64,000 nt of DNA from Oscillospiraceae bacterium (GTDB lineage Bacteria; Bacillota; Clostridia; Oscillospirales; Ruminococcaceae), in assembly GCA_900770195.1 (NCBI GenBank), contig CAAGJI010000092.1:62001-126000 (forward strand), given 5' to 3'. Below the pieces are notes generated by a model. That model saw only the letters and a list, made by a program, of their open reading frames with translations. It was not told where the DNA came from and searched no databases. Positions 26,512 through 35,106 of the stretch are shown piece after piece (within the stretch, counting starts at the first letter, position 1; every line of letters begins with the position of its first letter). The position numbers and the translations under genes were made by a program.

Positions 26512-27693
26512 TTAATGATGGAAAAGACGAATGCCTGTAAATGCCATTGCAATATTATATTTATTGCAAGTTTCTATTACATTATCATCTCTGATAGAAC
26601 CACCAGGCTGTGCAATATATGCAACACCGCTCTTTTTAGCTCTCTCAATATTATCACCAAATGGGAAGAATGCATCTGAACCAAGACAAACATCTGTATT
26701 TTTTGCAAGCCAAGCTTTCTTTTCTTCAGCTGTAAATACCTCAGGTTTTTTCTTGAAAATTCTCTGCCATTCTCCATCTGCAAGAACGTCCTGTGATTCA
26801 TCTGATATATAAACATCTATAGCATTATCTCTGTCAGGTCTTCTTATATTATCAACAAATTCAAGGCTCATAACCTTTGGCGACTGTCTAAGCCACCAGT
26901 TATCAGCTTTATTACCTGCAAGACGAGTACAATGAACTCTTGACTGCTGACCTGCACCTATACCTATAGCCTGTCCGTCTTTAACATAACAAACTGAATT
27001 TGACTGTGTATATTTCAAAGTAATAAGAGATATTATAAGATCAATTTTTTTATCATCAGGAATGTTCTTGTTATCTGTAACAATTTCGTTGAGCATATCT
27101 TTTTCAATAGAGAGATTATTTCTTCCCTGTTCAAAAGAAACTCCAAATACATCTTTTACTTCAACAGGAGCTGGAATGTAATTTTCATCAATCTGAATGA
27201 TTGTGTAATTTCCCTTACGCTTTGATTTAAGAATTTCAAGTGCTTCCGGTGAATACGAAGGTGCAATTATACCGTCTGAAACTTCTCTTTTGATCATATT
27301 TGCTGTTGGAACATCACATTCATCTGAAAGTGATATAAAATCGCCATATGATGACATTCTGTCGGCACCTCTTGCTCTTGCATAAGCACATGCCATAGGA
27401 GATAATTCACCAAGATCATCAACAAAATAAATCTTTTTCAATGTATCTGAAAGAGGTTTGCCAATAGCCGCACCGGCTGGTGAAACATGCTTAAAAGATG
27501 CTGCTGCACAATAACCCGTTGATTTCTTTAATTCTTTTACAAGCTGCCAACCATTCAAAGCATCAAGAAGATTAATATAACCTGGTTTTCCGTTTAAAAC
27601 TGTTATAGGAAGTTCAGATCCATCTTTCATAAAAATTCTTGAAGGCTTCTGATTAGGATTACAGCCGTATTTTAATGACATTTCTGATGACAT
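26512..27693 (-). CDS. Stand-alone AICAR formyltransferase (PurH C-terminal domain only)
   Basis: A 393-residue protein that carries only the AICAR transformylase part of PurH and lacks the N-terminal IMP cyclohydrolase (MGS-like) domain. Seen are LKYGCNPNQKPS at residues 6-17, the catalytic Lys-His in AASFKHVSPAG, IGIGAGQQSRVHCTRLAG, DAFFPFGDNIE, PGGSIRDD and the C-terminal AFTGIRLFHH. It would make FAICAR using 10-formyl-THF and hand it to the IMP cyclohydrolase encoded immediately upstream. AAAGG lies 8 bases before the ATG at 27693; GTG at 27702 is the alternative. This is a natural split, not a truncation: the frame begins exactly at the domain boundary and has its own ribosome-binding site. 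Confidence 0.92.
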   Translation of the reverse strand: MSSEMSLKYGCNPNQKPSRIFMKDGSELPITVLNGKPGYINLLDALNGWQLVKELKKSTGYCAAASFKHVSPAGAAIGKPLSDTLKKIYFVDDLGELSPMACAYARARGADRMSSYGDFISLSDECDVPTANMIKREVSDGIIAPSYSPEALEILKSKRKGNYTIIQIDENYIPAPVEVKDVFGVSFEQGRNNLSIEKDMLNEIVTDNKNIPDDKKIDLIISLITLKYTQSNSVCYVKDGQAIGIGAGQQSRVHCTRLAGNKADNWWLRQSPKVMSLEFVDNIRRPDRDNAIDVYISDESQDVLADGEWQRIFKKKPEVFTAEEKKAWLAKNTDVCLGSDAFFPFGDNIERAKKSGVAYIAQPGGSIRDDNVIETCNKYNIAMAFTGIRLFHH

Positions 27694-27709
27694 AACATAC
27701 ACCTTTCTA

Positions 27710-28426
27710 TTATTTATTTTTATTTATAATTCTTGTTTCAAATTTTTTCGTTTCAAGGTCAATATATCTGACAAAAAGTGACACCTTATTATCTTCATTA
27801 AGGCTATCCCAAAGCATATCAGTAAATTCATCAATTGAACCTGACAATTCAACTTTTTCTGGTTCACCTGAAAATGTTGGAAGTGGATTACCATCACCCA
27901 TATAAGTATGAATAAAGAATCCTTCTCCTGACTTTGGTGTTTCATAATCATATGTAAAACGTTGTGTTGATGACGGATCGCCATCATTGCTCTTTAAAAT
28001 AGAAATTGTAAAACCAAAACTGTCTTTTTCAGCTGTGTTGATTACAGCCGAAATACGAGGTGTATAGTTAGGTTCGTCAGGTTCAAACTTTCTAATTCTC
28101 AAAGACTGCTCAAATGTTTTTCCGTCTTTCATTCCATCATATATTGTATCCGTCTGATCACCGTTTGTAGCAATAGTATAATCGCCAAGAACTCTGACAG
28201 GTGAATAAATTATAAGACTTGGATCTGTAAGTTTTGAAGGATCAAAAGCCTGTGTACGTATTCCGTCACCATCTGTAACAAAAACTCTGTTTCTGCTGTT
28301 AACACTTCTACCCATTATAAAATATGCAACGACAGCATACTTAGAATCCGCTGATTTGCCAACAACTATTCCTCTTCCAGGATAAGAATTGCTTTTAAGT
28401 TTATCTTCTAAAGACATCTTCTGCAT
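27710..28426 (-). CDS. purO: Archaeal-type (PurO-like) IMP cyclohydrolase
   Basis: A 238-residue protein with the PurO-family start NSYPGRGIVVGKS, followed by VVAYFIMGRSVNSRNRVFV and IYSPVRVLGDYTIATNGDQT. PurO closes the ring of FAICAR to IMP, replacing the N-terminal domain of bacterial PurH. Its position between purN and the domain-only AICAR formyltransferase gene supports this role strongly. AGAGG lies upstream of the ATG at 28426. The symbol is used in the sense of the family; activity in this organism is inferred. Confidence 0.85.
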   Translation of the reverse strand: MQKMSLEDKLKSNSYPGRGIVVGKSADSKYAVVAYFIMGRSVNSRNRVFVTDGDGIRTQAFDPSKLTDPSLIIYSPVRVLGDYTIATNGDQTDTIYDGMKDGKTFEQSLRIRKFEPDEPNYTPRISAVINTAEKDSFGFTISILKSNDGDPSSTQRFTYDYETPKSGEGFFIHTYMGDGNPLPTFSGEPEKVELSGSIDEFTDMLWDSLNEDNKVSLFVRYIDLETKKFETRIINKNK

Positions 28427-28436
28427 ACATATACCT

Positions 28437-29069
28437 CTACTTTTTTATAATAACTTTATTATCTGCAACCTCTAATTTATCATTGCAGAACAAATTAATA
28501 GCTTCAGGCATAATATGCCATTCAGCTTCAGTCATAACCCTTTTTTGAAGAATTTCAGGTGTATCGCCATCCATTACATTAACTGTTTTTTGAATAATAA
28601 TCGGACCACCGTCAGTAATCTTATTAACAAAATGTACAGTTGCACCTGTAACCTTGACTCCTCTTTCAAGAGCAGCTTCATGGACTTTCAAACCGTAAAA
28701 TCCATTTCCACAGAAAGACGGAATTAAAGAAGGATGTACATTTATAATTTTATTTGTAAATGAATCAATAAACTCATCTGTTAAAACAGTCATAAAGCCT
28801 GCAAGTACAATAAGATCCGGTTTGATTTCTTCTGTCAATACACTTAAAAGTTTCAATGAATACTCTTCATTTGAATTGTAATTTTTTCTTGGAACAACAA
28901 GTGTATCAATACCGGCTTTTTTAGCTCGTTCAAGTGCGTAAGCACTCTCTTTTGAAGAAATAACACAGGCGATTTCAGCATTTGTGATAACTTTGCTTTC
29001 AATAGAATCAATAATTGCCTGTAAATTAGTTCCTCCACCTGAAACAAGGACAACAATCTTTTTTTTCAT
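28437..29069 (-). CDS. purN: Phosphoribosylglycinamide formyltransferase
   Basis: A 210-residue GAR transformylase using 10-formyl-THF. Motifs: VSGGGTNLQAIID at the start, VLAGFMTVLTDEFID, the catalytic INVHPSLIPSFCG, and ATVHFVNKITDGGPII with the catalytic Asp. It lies 12 bases after purM in operon order. Confidence 0.96.
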   Translation of the reverse strand: MKKKIVVLVSGGGTNLQAIIDSIESKVITNAEIACVISSKESAYALERAKKAGIDTLVVPRKNYNSNEEYSLKLLSVLTEEIKPDLIVLAGFMTVLTDEFIDSFTNKIINVHPSLIPSFCGNGFYGLKVHEAALERGVKVTGATVHFVNKITDGGPIIIQKTVNVMDGDTPEILQKRVMTEAEWHIMPEAINLFCNDKLEVADNKVIIKK

Positions 29070-29081
29070 ACAAACACCTGA

Positions 29082-30116
29082 TTAATAAAGTATAACACCT
29101 TCGTCTGATTCAACAAGTTCACCAAGAATATAAGCATCTTCTCCAAGTACTTTTAATGTATTTACTGCCAAATCAGCTTCTTCCTGAGCTACTGTAATCA
29201 TCATACCAACACCCATATTGAATGTATTAAACATATCATGTTCAGGAATATGACCCGTTCTTGCAATAAGATCAAAAATAGGCAGAATTCTTACATCATC
29301 TTTCTTGATATTTGCTGAAAGTCCTTTTTTCAGTGAACGAGGAATATTTTCATAGAAACCGCCACCCGTAATATGTGAAACAGACTTAATTGTAACTTTT
29401 TCTTTAAGTCCCATTATATCTTTAACATATATTTTTGTAGGTGTAAGGAGACATTCGCCAAGAGTTGTTCCAAGGTCTGAAAAATGTCTTGCAAGATTCT
29501 GTTCATTTACAGTAAACACTTTTCTTATAAGTGAATAACCATTTGAATGAACACCACTTGATGGAATTGCAATAATCACATCTCCGCTTTTCTGTGTTGA
29601 ATTTGAAAAAATCTTATCTTTATCAACAACACCAACTGAAAAACCTGCGAGATCATATTCATCTTCAGGGTAAAATCCCGGCATTTCTGCTGTTTCACCA
29701 CCAACAAGAGAACATCCTGCCTGAACACAGCCTTCTGCAACGCCTGAAACTATATCAGCAATCTTTTCAGGATAATTTTTGCCAACTGCAATGTAATCAA
29801 GGAAAAACTGAGGTTTAGCTCCACAACAAATTATATCGTTTACACACATTGCAACACAATCTATACCAACTGTGTTATGTTTATCCATAAGAAATGCTAT
29901 CTTCAACTTTGTACCAACACCATCAGTTCCTGATACAAGTACAGGCTTCTTTATGTCCTGTAAATCAAGTTCATAAAGGCCTCCAAAACCACCTATATCA
30001 GTCAAAACAGATGATGTCATAGTTTTTGCTATATGTGTTTTCATAAGCTGTACAGCCTTGTAACCTGCTGTTACATCAACGCCAGCTTTTTTATAACTTT
30101 CTGAATAACTTTCCAT
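29082..30116 (-). CDS. purM: Phosphoribosylformylglycinamidine cyclo-ligase
   Basis: A 344-residue AIR synthetase. It shows SYKKAGVDVTAGYKAV at the start, VSGTDGVGTKLKIAFLM, CSLVGGETAEMPGFY and HITGGGFYENIPR. GAGG precedes the ATG. The upstream enzyme PurL (FGAM synthetase) is not in the window. Confidence 0.97.
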   Translation of the reverse strand: MESYSESYKKAGVDVTAGYKAVQLMKTHIAKTMTSSVLTDIGGFGGLYELDLQDIKKPVLVSGTDGVGTKLKIAFLMDKHNTVGIDCVAMCVNDIICCGAKPQFFLDYIAVGKNYPEKIADIVSGVAEGCVQAGCSLVGGETAEMPGFYPEDEYDLAGFSVGVVDKDKIFSNSTQKSGDVIIAIPSSGVHSNGYSLIRKVFTVNEQNLARHFSDLGTTLGECLLTPTKIYVKDIMGLKEKVTIKSVSHITGGGFYENIPRSLKKGLSANIKKDDVRILPIFDLIARTGHIPEHDMFNTFNMGVGMMITVAQEEADLAVNTLKVLGEDAYILGELVESDEGVILY

Positions 30117-30130
30117 TTAATTACCTCAAC

Positions 30131-31549
30131 TTATATTATTTTTGTTTCAAATTTATCTTTTGGCATTTCCTTAGGAACTTCAATCGGATATTCTCCGCTG
30201 AAACAACCTACGCAAAAGTCACAGTCAGATTTATATGCAAGACTTTTTACACCGTCAATGCTTAAATACCCAAGACTGTCTGCACCTATATAATCGCATA
30301 TCTGCGGAATATCCATCTTACATGCAATAAGATTTTCTTTACTATCAATATCTGTTCCAAAATAACATGGATTCGTAAAAGGTGGACATGAAATTCTGAC
30401 GTGAACCTCTTTAGCACCTGCTTCACGTACAAGATTAACTATTCTTGCACTTGTTGTGCCTCTTACAATACTGTCGTCTATAAGAACAACTCTTTTTCCT
30501 TCAACAATGCTTTTTACAACATTCAGTTTTATTCTTACAGTATTTGTTCTCTGACTCTGAGATGGCTGAATAAAAGATCGTCCGACATATCTGTTTTTTA
30601 TAAAACCTACACCATAAGGTATATGTGATGCGTGTGCAAATCCAAGCGCAGCATCAAGCCCGCTGTCAGGAACACCTATTACAACATCTGCATCAACAGG
30701 ATGTTCTTTCCAAAGCAGTTCCCCTGCCCTGAGTCTTGCAGCCTGAACACTTGAACCTTCAATTATTGAATCAGGTCTTGCAAAATAAACATACTCAAAA
30801 ACACAGATAGATGGTTTCTTTTTGCAATGTCTTTTAATCGACTTAACACCATCTTTGCTGACAACAACAATTTCACCTGGCTCAACATCTCGTATAAATT
30901 CAGCATCTATTGTATCAAGAGCGCATGTTTCAGATGCAAAAACAATCGCACCTTCTTTTGTTTTTCCCATACATAAAGGTCTGAAACCATCAGGGTCTCT
31001 TGCAGCTATAAGTTTTCTTGGAGACATAACAACAAGCGAATATGCACCTTTCAGTTCGTCCATGGCATAATCAACCGCTTCTTCAATAGATGACCTAATG
31101 AGTCTTTGTTCTGTAATCGCATAAGCAATAACTTCTGTGTCATTTGTTGTATGAAAAATTGCACCCTTCAGTTCAAATTTTTCTCTGAGAGAAGCAGCAT
31201 TTACAAGATTTCCATTGTGTGCTACAGACATTGAACCTTTTACATGACGAATTACTATAGGCTGAGCATTCTGACTTGTACAATTGCCTGTTGTTGAGTA
31301 TCTAACATGTCCGATAGCAATATCCCCTGTTCCAAGGCTTTCAAGCACATCCTTTGAAAATACTTCATGTACAAGACCTAAGTCCTTTTTGTGTGAAAAA
31401 ACACCTCTGTCATTTACAACAATGCCACAGCTTTCCTGTCCACGATGCTGCAATGCATAAAGTCCATAGTACGTCATGGATGCAACGTCTGTATTTTCAT
31501 ATGAAAATACTCCAAATACACCACATTCTTCATTTATCTGATTAAACAT
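30131..31549 (-). CDS. purF: Amidophosphoribosyltransferase
   Basis: A 472-residue enzyme for the first committed purine step. The start MFNQINEE is followed by CGVFG: Cys9 is the expected N-terminal nucleophile after removal of an 8-residue propeptide. The PRPP site is VVLIDDSIVRGTTS. Cysteines in PSICVFEY, NPCYFG and CDFCVGCFSGEYP match the [4Fe-4S] ligands of the Bacillus type, so it is probably oxygen-sensitive. TAGGAG lies 10 bases before the ATG at 31549. Confidence 0.97.
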   Translation of the reverse strand: MFNQINEECGVFGVFSYENTDVASMTYYGLYALQHRGQESCGIVVNDRGVFSHKKDLGLVHEVFSKDVLESLGTGDIAIGHVRYSTTGNCTSQNAQPIVIRHVKGSMSVAHNGNLVNAASLREKFELKGAIFHTTNDTEVIAYAITEQRLIRSSIEEAVDYAMDELKGAYSLVVMSPRKLIAARDPDGFRPLCMGKTKEGAIVFASETCALDTIDAEFIRDVEPGEIVVVSKDGVKSIKRHCKKKPSICVFEYVYFARPDSIIEGSSVQAARLRAGELLWKEHPVDADVVIGVPDSGLDAALGFAHASHIPYGVGFIKNRYVGRSFIQPSQSQRTNTVRIKLNVVKSIVEGKRVVLIDDSIVRGTTSARIVNLVREAGAKEVHVRISCPPFTNPCYFGTDIDSKENLIACKMDIPQICDYIGADSLGYLSIDGVKSLAYKSDCDFCVGCFSGEYPIEVPKEMPKDKFETKII

Positions 31550-31579
31550 CAAACATACGCTCCTAAATACAATTATTTA

Positions 31580-32293
31580 TTAACCTAAAATTCTATGCAT
31601 CATTTCCTGATATGCTTCTTCGACACCGCCAAGATCTCTTCTGAATCTGTCTTTATCAAGCTTTTCGTGTGTTGTTGAATCCCAGAATCTGCAAGTATCA
31701 GGTGAAATTTCATCAGCAAGAAGAATCTTTCCATGGAATCTGCCAAATTCAATCTTGAAATCTATAAGATCGATATTATGTTCCTTAAAGAATTTAAGCA
31801 TAAATTCATTTACTTTAAATGCATATTTTGAAATTGTTTCAATTTCTTCTTCTGTTGCAAGATCAAGACCAAGTGCATAGTACTTGTTTATAAATGGGTC
31901 GCCAAGATCATCATTTTTATAACTGAATTCAAGTGTAGGGCACTTTAATGGTGTGCCTTCAGCAATTCCAAGCTTCTTTGAAAAACTTCCGGCTGCAACA
32001 TTTCTGACAATTACTTCAAGAGGAACAATTTCAACTTTCTTGACAATCGTTTCACGATCGCTTATTTCCTCAACTAAATGAGTTGGAATGCCTTCCTTTT
32101 CAAGAAGTGAAAACATATAGTTTGTCATTTTGTTGTTTATTACACCTTTACCAACAATTGTACCTTTTTTCTCACCATTGAATGCAGTTGCATCATCTTT
32201 GTAGTCAACAATAACAAGATCAGGGTCATTTGTAGCAAAAACTTTCTTTGCCTTTCCTTCGTAAAGCTGTTCTTTTTTTTCTAAATTACTCAT
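31580..32293 (-). CDS. purC: SAICAR synthetase
   Basis: A 237-residue phosphoribosylaminoimidazole-succinocarboxamide synthase. EQLYEGKAKKVFATNDPD near the start, EVIVRNVAAGSFSKKLG, IDFKIEFGRFHGKILLADE and SPDTCRFWD are the family signatures. It lies between purE and purF with a strong GGAGG. PurB, which acts next, is not in the window. Confidence 0.97.
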   Translation of the reverse strand: MSNLEKKEQLYEGKAKKVFATNDPDLVIVDYKDDATAFNGEKKGTIVGKGVINNKMTNYMFSLLEKEGIPTHLVEEISDRETIVKKVEIVPLEVIVRNVAAGSFSKKLGIAEGTPLKCPTLEFSYKNDDLGDPFINKYYALGLDLATEEEIETISKYAFKVNEFMLKFFKEHNIDLIDFKIEFGRFHGKILLADEISPDTCRFWDSTTHEKLDKDRFRRDLGGVEEAYQEMMHRILG

Positions 32294-32310
32294 TTTTTAT
32301 TCCTCCAAAA

Positions 32311-32802
32311 TTAAATATATCTGCCTGAAATGTCAGCGTCTTTTTCAACAACTTTTGATTTCATAGCATTTTTCATATTCTTCAGCTTAGCACTAAGCTC
32401 AGAATCTGAAATTGCAATAATCTGTGCAGCGAGAATTGCTGCGTTCTGTGCTCCGTCAATAGCAACTGTTGCAACCGGTACTCCACTTGGCATCTGAACA
32501 GTTGAAAGAAGCGAATCAAGACCATCCATAGTACTTGATTTTATAGGAAGTCCAATAACAGGAAGTGTTGTGTATGCAGCAAGAACACCACCAAGATGAG
32601 CAGCCTTGCCGGCAGCAGATATTATAACACCAAATCCATTATCTTCGGCATTCTTTGAAAATTCAGCTGCAAGTTCAGGTGTTCTATGTGCTGAATAAAC
32701 ATGAACTTCAAACGGAATTTCAAGTTCTTTTAATTGTTTTATTGCTTTTTCAACAACTGGAAGGTCACTATCGCTTCCCATTATTATTCCAACTTTTTTC
32801 AT
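32311..32802 (-). CDS. purE: N5-carboxyaminoimidazole ribonucleotide mutase
   Basis: A 163-residue class I PurE. IIMGSDSDLPVVEKA, SAHRTPELAAEF and the GKAAHLGGVLAAYTTLPVIG substrate loop are clear. No purK is visible, and many anaerobes with high CO2 do without it or use a class II PurE; here the sequence looks like class I, so purK may lie elsewhere. First purine gene, 18 bases after the glycosyltransferase gene. Confidence 0.95.
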   Translation of the reverse strand: MKKVGIIMGSDSDLPVVEKAIKQLKELEIPFEVHVYSAHRTPELAAEFSKNAEDNGFGVIISAAGKAAHLGGVLAAYTTLPVIGLPIKSSTMDGLDSLLSTVQMPSGVPVATVAIDGAQNAAILAAQIIAISDSELSAKLKNMKNAMKSKVVEKDADISGRYI

Positions 32803-32820
32803 TGAAATTATCCTCCAAAC

Positions 32821-33771
32821 TTATTTTTGTATATCCTTTTCAGTTTCTGATACAAGGTATATAGGTCTGTGTTTAACTTCCATATATATCTTTGACATAT
32901 ACACTCCAAGTACTCCAATGCAGATAGTTGTTAAACCAGTAAAACCGGAAATCAGGCCTGCAAGTACCCATGCCGCTTGTGACGCAGTCATCATACAAGT
33001 TCTTACAATTCCTACTATAAGTAATACAAGTCCAACAAATGATTCAAACAAACCTAAAACAACAGGTATGCTTAAAGGTGCTGTTGAAAAGGCAACAATA
33101 CCTTCTATAGAATATAAAAACAATTTCCAGAATGACCAGGCAGTTGTTCCTGCCGCACGTTCTACATTTTCATACTCTATATACTTAGTTTTATAGCCAA
33201 CCCAACTGAATATTCCTTTTGAAAAACGATTATATTCACTCATCTTAAGAATTGAATCAACCATTTTTCTATTCATAAATCTGAAATCCTGAGCACCATC
33301 AACTATTTCAGTTTGAGATATTTTATTAATTATCGAGTAAAACCTTCTTGCAAACCAAGATCTTATCTTTGATTCACCTTTTCTGCTTACTCTTCTTGTT
33401 GTTGCACAATCGTATCCTTGATTTTTTACAAAATCAAACATCTGAGGCAAAAAAGCCGGTGGGTGCTGCAAATCCGCATCCATTACAACAACATAATCAC
33501 CTTTAGATTCTTTTAAGCCTGCATACATACCTGCTTCTTTACCGAAATTTCTTGAAAAAGAAATATATCTGACTCTTTTATCTTTCTTTGCAAGATCTCT
33601 GAGCTCATTAAGGGTATTATCTTTAGAACCATCATTTATAAATAAAAATTCAAATTCAATATCGCCAAATTTTTCTTTCATCAAATTTGAAACTCTTATT
33701 ATTTCAGGATAAAAAAGAGGTAATACTTCCTGTTCATTATAGCAGGGAACAATAACTGATATTAATTCCAT
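32821..33771 (-). CDS. DPM1/GtrB-like polyprenyl-phosphate glycosyltransferase
   Basis: A 316-residue GT2 enzyme. The catalytic domain has SVIVPCYNEQEVLPLFY at the start, VVMDADLQHPP with the metal-binding DxD near residue 96, and TRRVSRKGESKIRSW. Two C-terminal membrane helices follow (FVGLVLLIVGIVRTCMM and GFTGLTTICIGVLGVYM). Such enzymes load a sugar (often glucose) onto polyprenyl phosphate for modification of teichoic acid, O-antigen or glycoproteins. It is the first gene behind the promoter that also seems to serve the purine operon, an unusual pairing. The sugar and acceptor are unknown. Confidence 0.88.
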   Translation of the reverse strand: MELISVIVPCYNEQEVLPLFYPEIIRVSNLMKEKFGDIEFEFLFINDGSKDNTLNELRDLAKKDKRVRYISFSRNFGKEAGMYAGLKESKGDYVVVMDADLQHPPAFLPQMFDFVKNQGYDCATTRRVSRKGESKIRSWFARRFYSIINKISQTEIVDGAQDFRFMNRKMVDSILKMSEYNRFSKGIFSWVGYKTKYIEYENVERAAGTTAWSFWKLFLYSIEGIVAFSTAPLSIPVVLGLFESFVGLVLLIVGIVRTCMMTASQAAWVLAGLISGFTGLTTICIGVLGVYMSKIYMEVKHRPIYLVSETEKDIQK

Positions 33772-33820
33772 TTTTGCCTCCTGATAAATTATATATCACT
33801 TAAAATATCAAACAATATAT

Positions 33821-33849
33821 ATTATACCATTTTTTTATATATTTTGCAA
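33821..33849 (-). promoter_or_regulatory. Promoter of the glycosyltransferase-purine operon
   Basis: On the minus strand: -35 TTGCAA (33844-33849), 17-bp spacer, -10 TATAAT (33821-33826). The transcription start is near 33814, leaving only about 43 leader bases before the glycosyltransferase. That is too short for a purine riboswitch with an expression platform. No separate promoter was found before purE. Confidence 0.78.
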
Positions 33850-33909
33850 TAGCTATATAAAATTTTTTTTCAAATCGCTATTTTATTTTACTTATGTAAA
33901 ATTATATTT

Positions 33910-35106
33910 TTAACAATAATCCTGAACATCAATTGGTAAATCTTTAGACAACAATTTGTTGTTTACTGCTCTTGTAACGCAAGAATGTATAAAAACAAAA
34001 AGTGGAACAGCAAGAATCATTCCAACAATTCCAAATAATCCTCCGCCAATGATAACAGAACACATTATCCAGAATGCAGACACACCCAATTGATTTCCAA
34101 GTATTTTAGGTCCAAGCACATTGCCATCAAATTGCTGTAATATAACTATAAATACAACAAAAGAAATTGCCTTCTGAGGACCATCACTAAGCAATATCAA
34201 AGCACAACTTGGTATTGCACCAATAAACGGTCCAAAAACAGGTATCATATTCGTAATTCCTATCAAAAAGCTGAGTATCAAAACATATGGCATACCCATA
34301 ATCGACAAAACTATAAATGTAATAATACCTATAATAATCGAATCAATTGCCTTTCCTATTATAAATTTTGAAAAAATAGTATTAGCTTCTTCTGAAAGTT
34401 TCAAAAAGGCTGATGCATGCTTATGATTAAACATTGCAAAAATCAATTTTTTAATCTGACCAAGAAAATTTTCCTTACTAAAAAGAAGGTAAACTGCAAT
34501 TATTAAACCAATTAAAACATTTTTAAGTACATTAAGTACATTCAACGCACCACCTGTTATGCTGCTTACAATACCTTTTTTAGAAAACATACTTGATGTA
34601 ATCGTTTCAAAATTTGATATTTGTGAAAAAATATCATCTCTTAATTTTATAATTTTTTCTTCCGAAAAATCAACTATTTCAGGGTATCTGTCAGCAAGTT
34701 TTCCCAATGTTTTCAATACCAGATTAAAATAATCAGGAATATTAATCAGAAGATTTTTTATACTGTTAAGCAATTCAGGAACTATAGATGCAATAAGTGA
34801 TGAAACTAAAAAAATTACAATTGCAAATGTAATAAATACGCTTAATGCTCTGAATATCTTTGAATAACCGCTGCTTTTTTTTGTTATCTTTCTCAAAAGA
34901 TTTTCAAAAAAATCAGCAATTGGATTTAAAACATAAGCAATAACAATACCAATAAATATTGGCGAACAAATACTCATTATTTTTGAAATATATGGTATTA
35001 TCGCCGATGCTCTGAATAATATAAATACAAGAAGCAGGCATACTACAAACACAATAACAGAATATATTGATATTGTAGTATACTTGTCATTTAATTTCAA
35101 CTTCAT
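33910..35106 (-). CDS. AI-2E-family (TqsA/PerM) transporter
   Basis: A 398-residue polytopic membrane protein. N-terminal helices (TTISIYSVIVFVVCLLLVFI and SPIFIGIVIAYVLNPI), a central soluble stretch (about 95-190) and a C-terminal block of helices with GITNMIPVFGPFIGAIP and LGPKILGNQLGVS are typical of the family. Members export AI-2 or act as Na+/H+ antiporters; the substrate here is unknown. It overlaps gatB by 4 bases and ends the his-lig-gat transcript. Confidence 0.88.
   Translation of the reverse strand: MKLKLNDKYTTISIYSVIVFVVCLLLVFILFRASAIIPYISKIMSICSPIFIGIVIAYVLNPIADFFENLLRKITKKSSGYSKIFRALSVFITFAIVIFLVSSLIASIVPELLNSIKNLLINIPDYFNLVLKTLGKLADRYPEIVDFSEEKIIKLRDDIFSQISNFETITSSMFSKKGIVSSITGGALNVLNVLKNVLIGLIIAVYLLFSKENFLGQIKKLIFAMFNHKHASAFLKLSEEANTIFSKFIIGKAIDSIIIGIITFIVLSIMGMPYVLILSFLIGITNMIPVFGPFIGAIPSCALILLSDGPQKAISFVVFIVILQQFDGNVLGPKILGNQLGVSAFWIMCSVIIGGGLFGIVGMILAVPLFVFIHSCVTRAVNNKLLSKDLPIDVQDYC

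Noticed and set aside
33772..33814. Purine riboswitch before the glycosyltransferase-purine operon
   Set aside because: The predicted leader is only about 43 bases and contains no conserved aptamer pattern.
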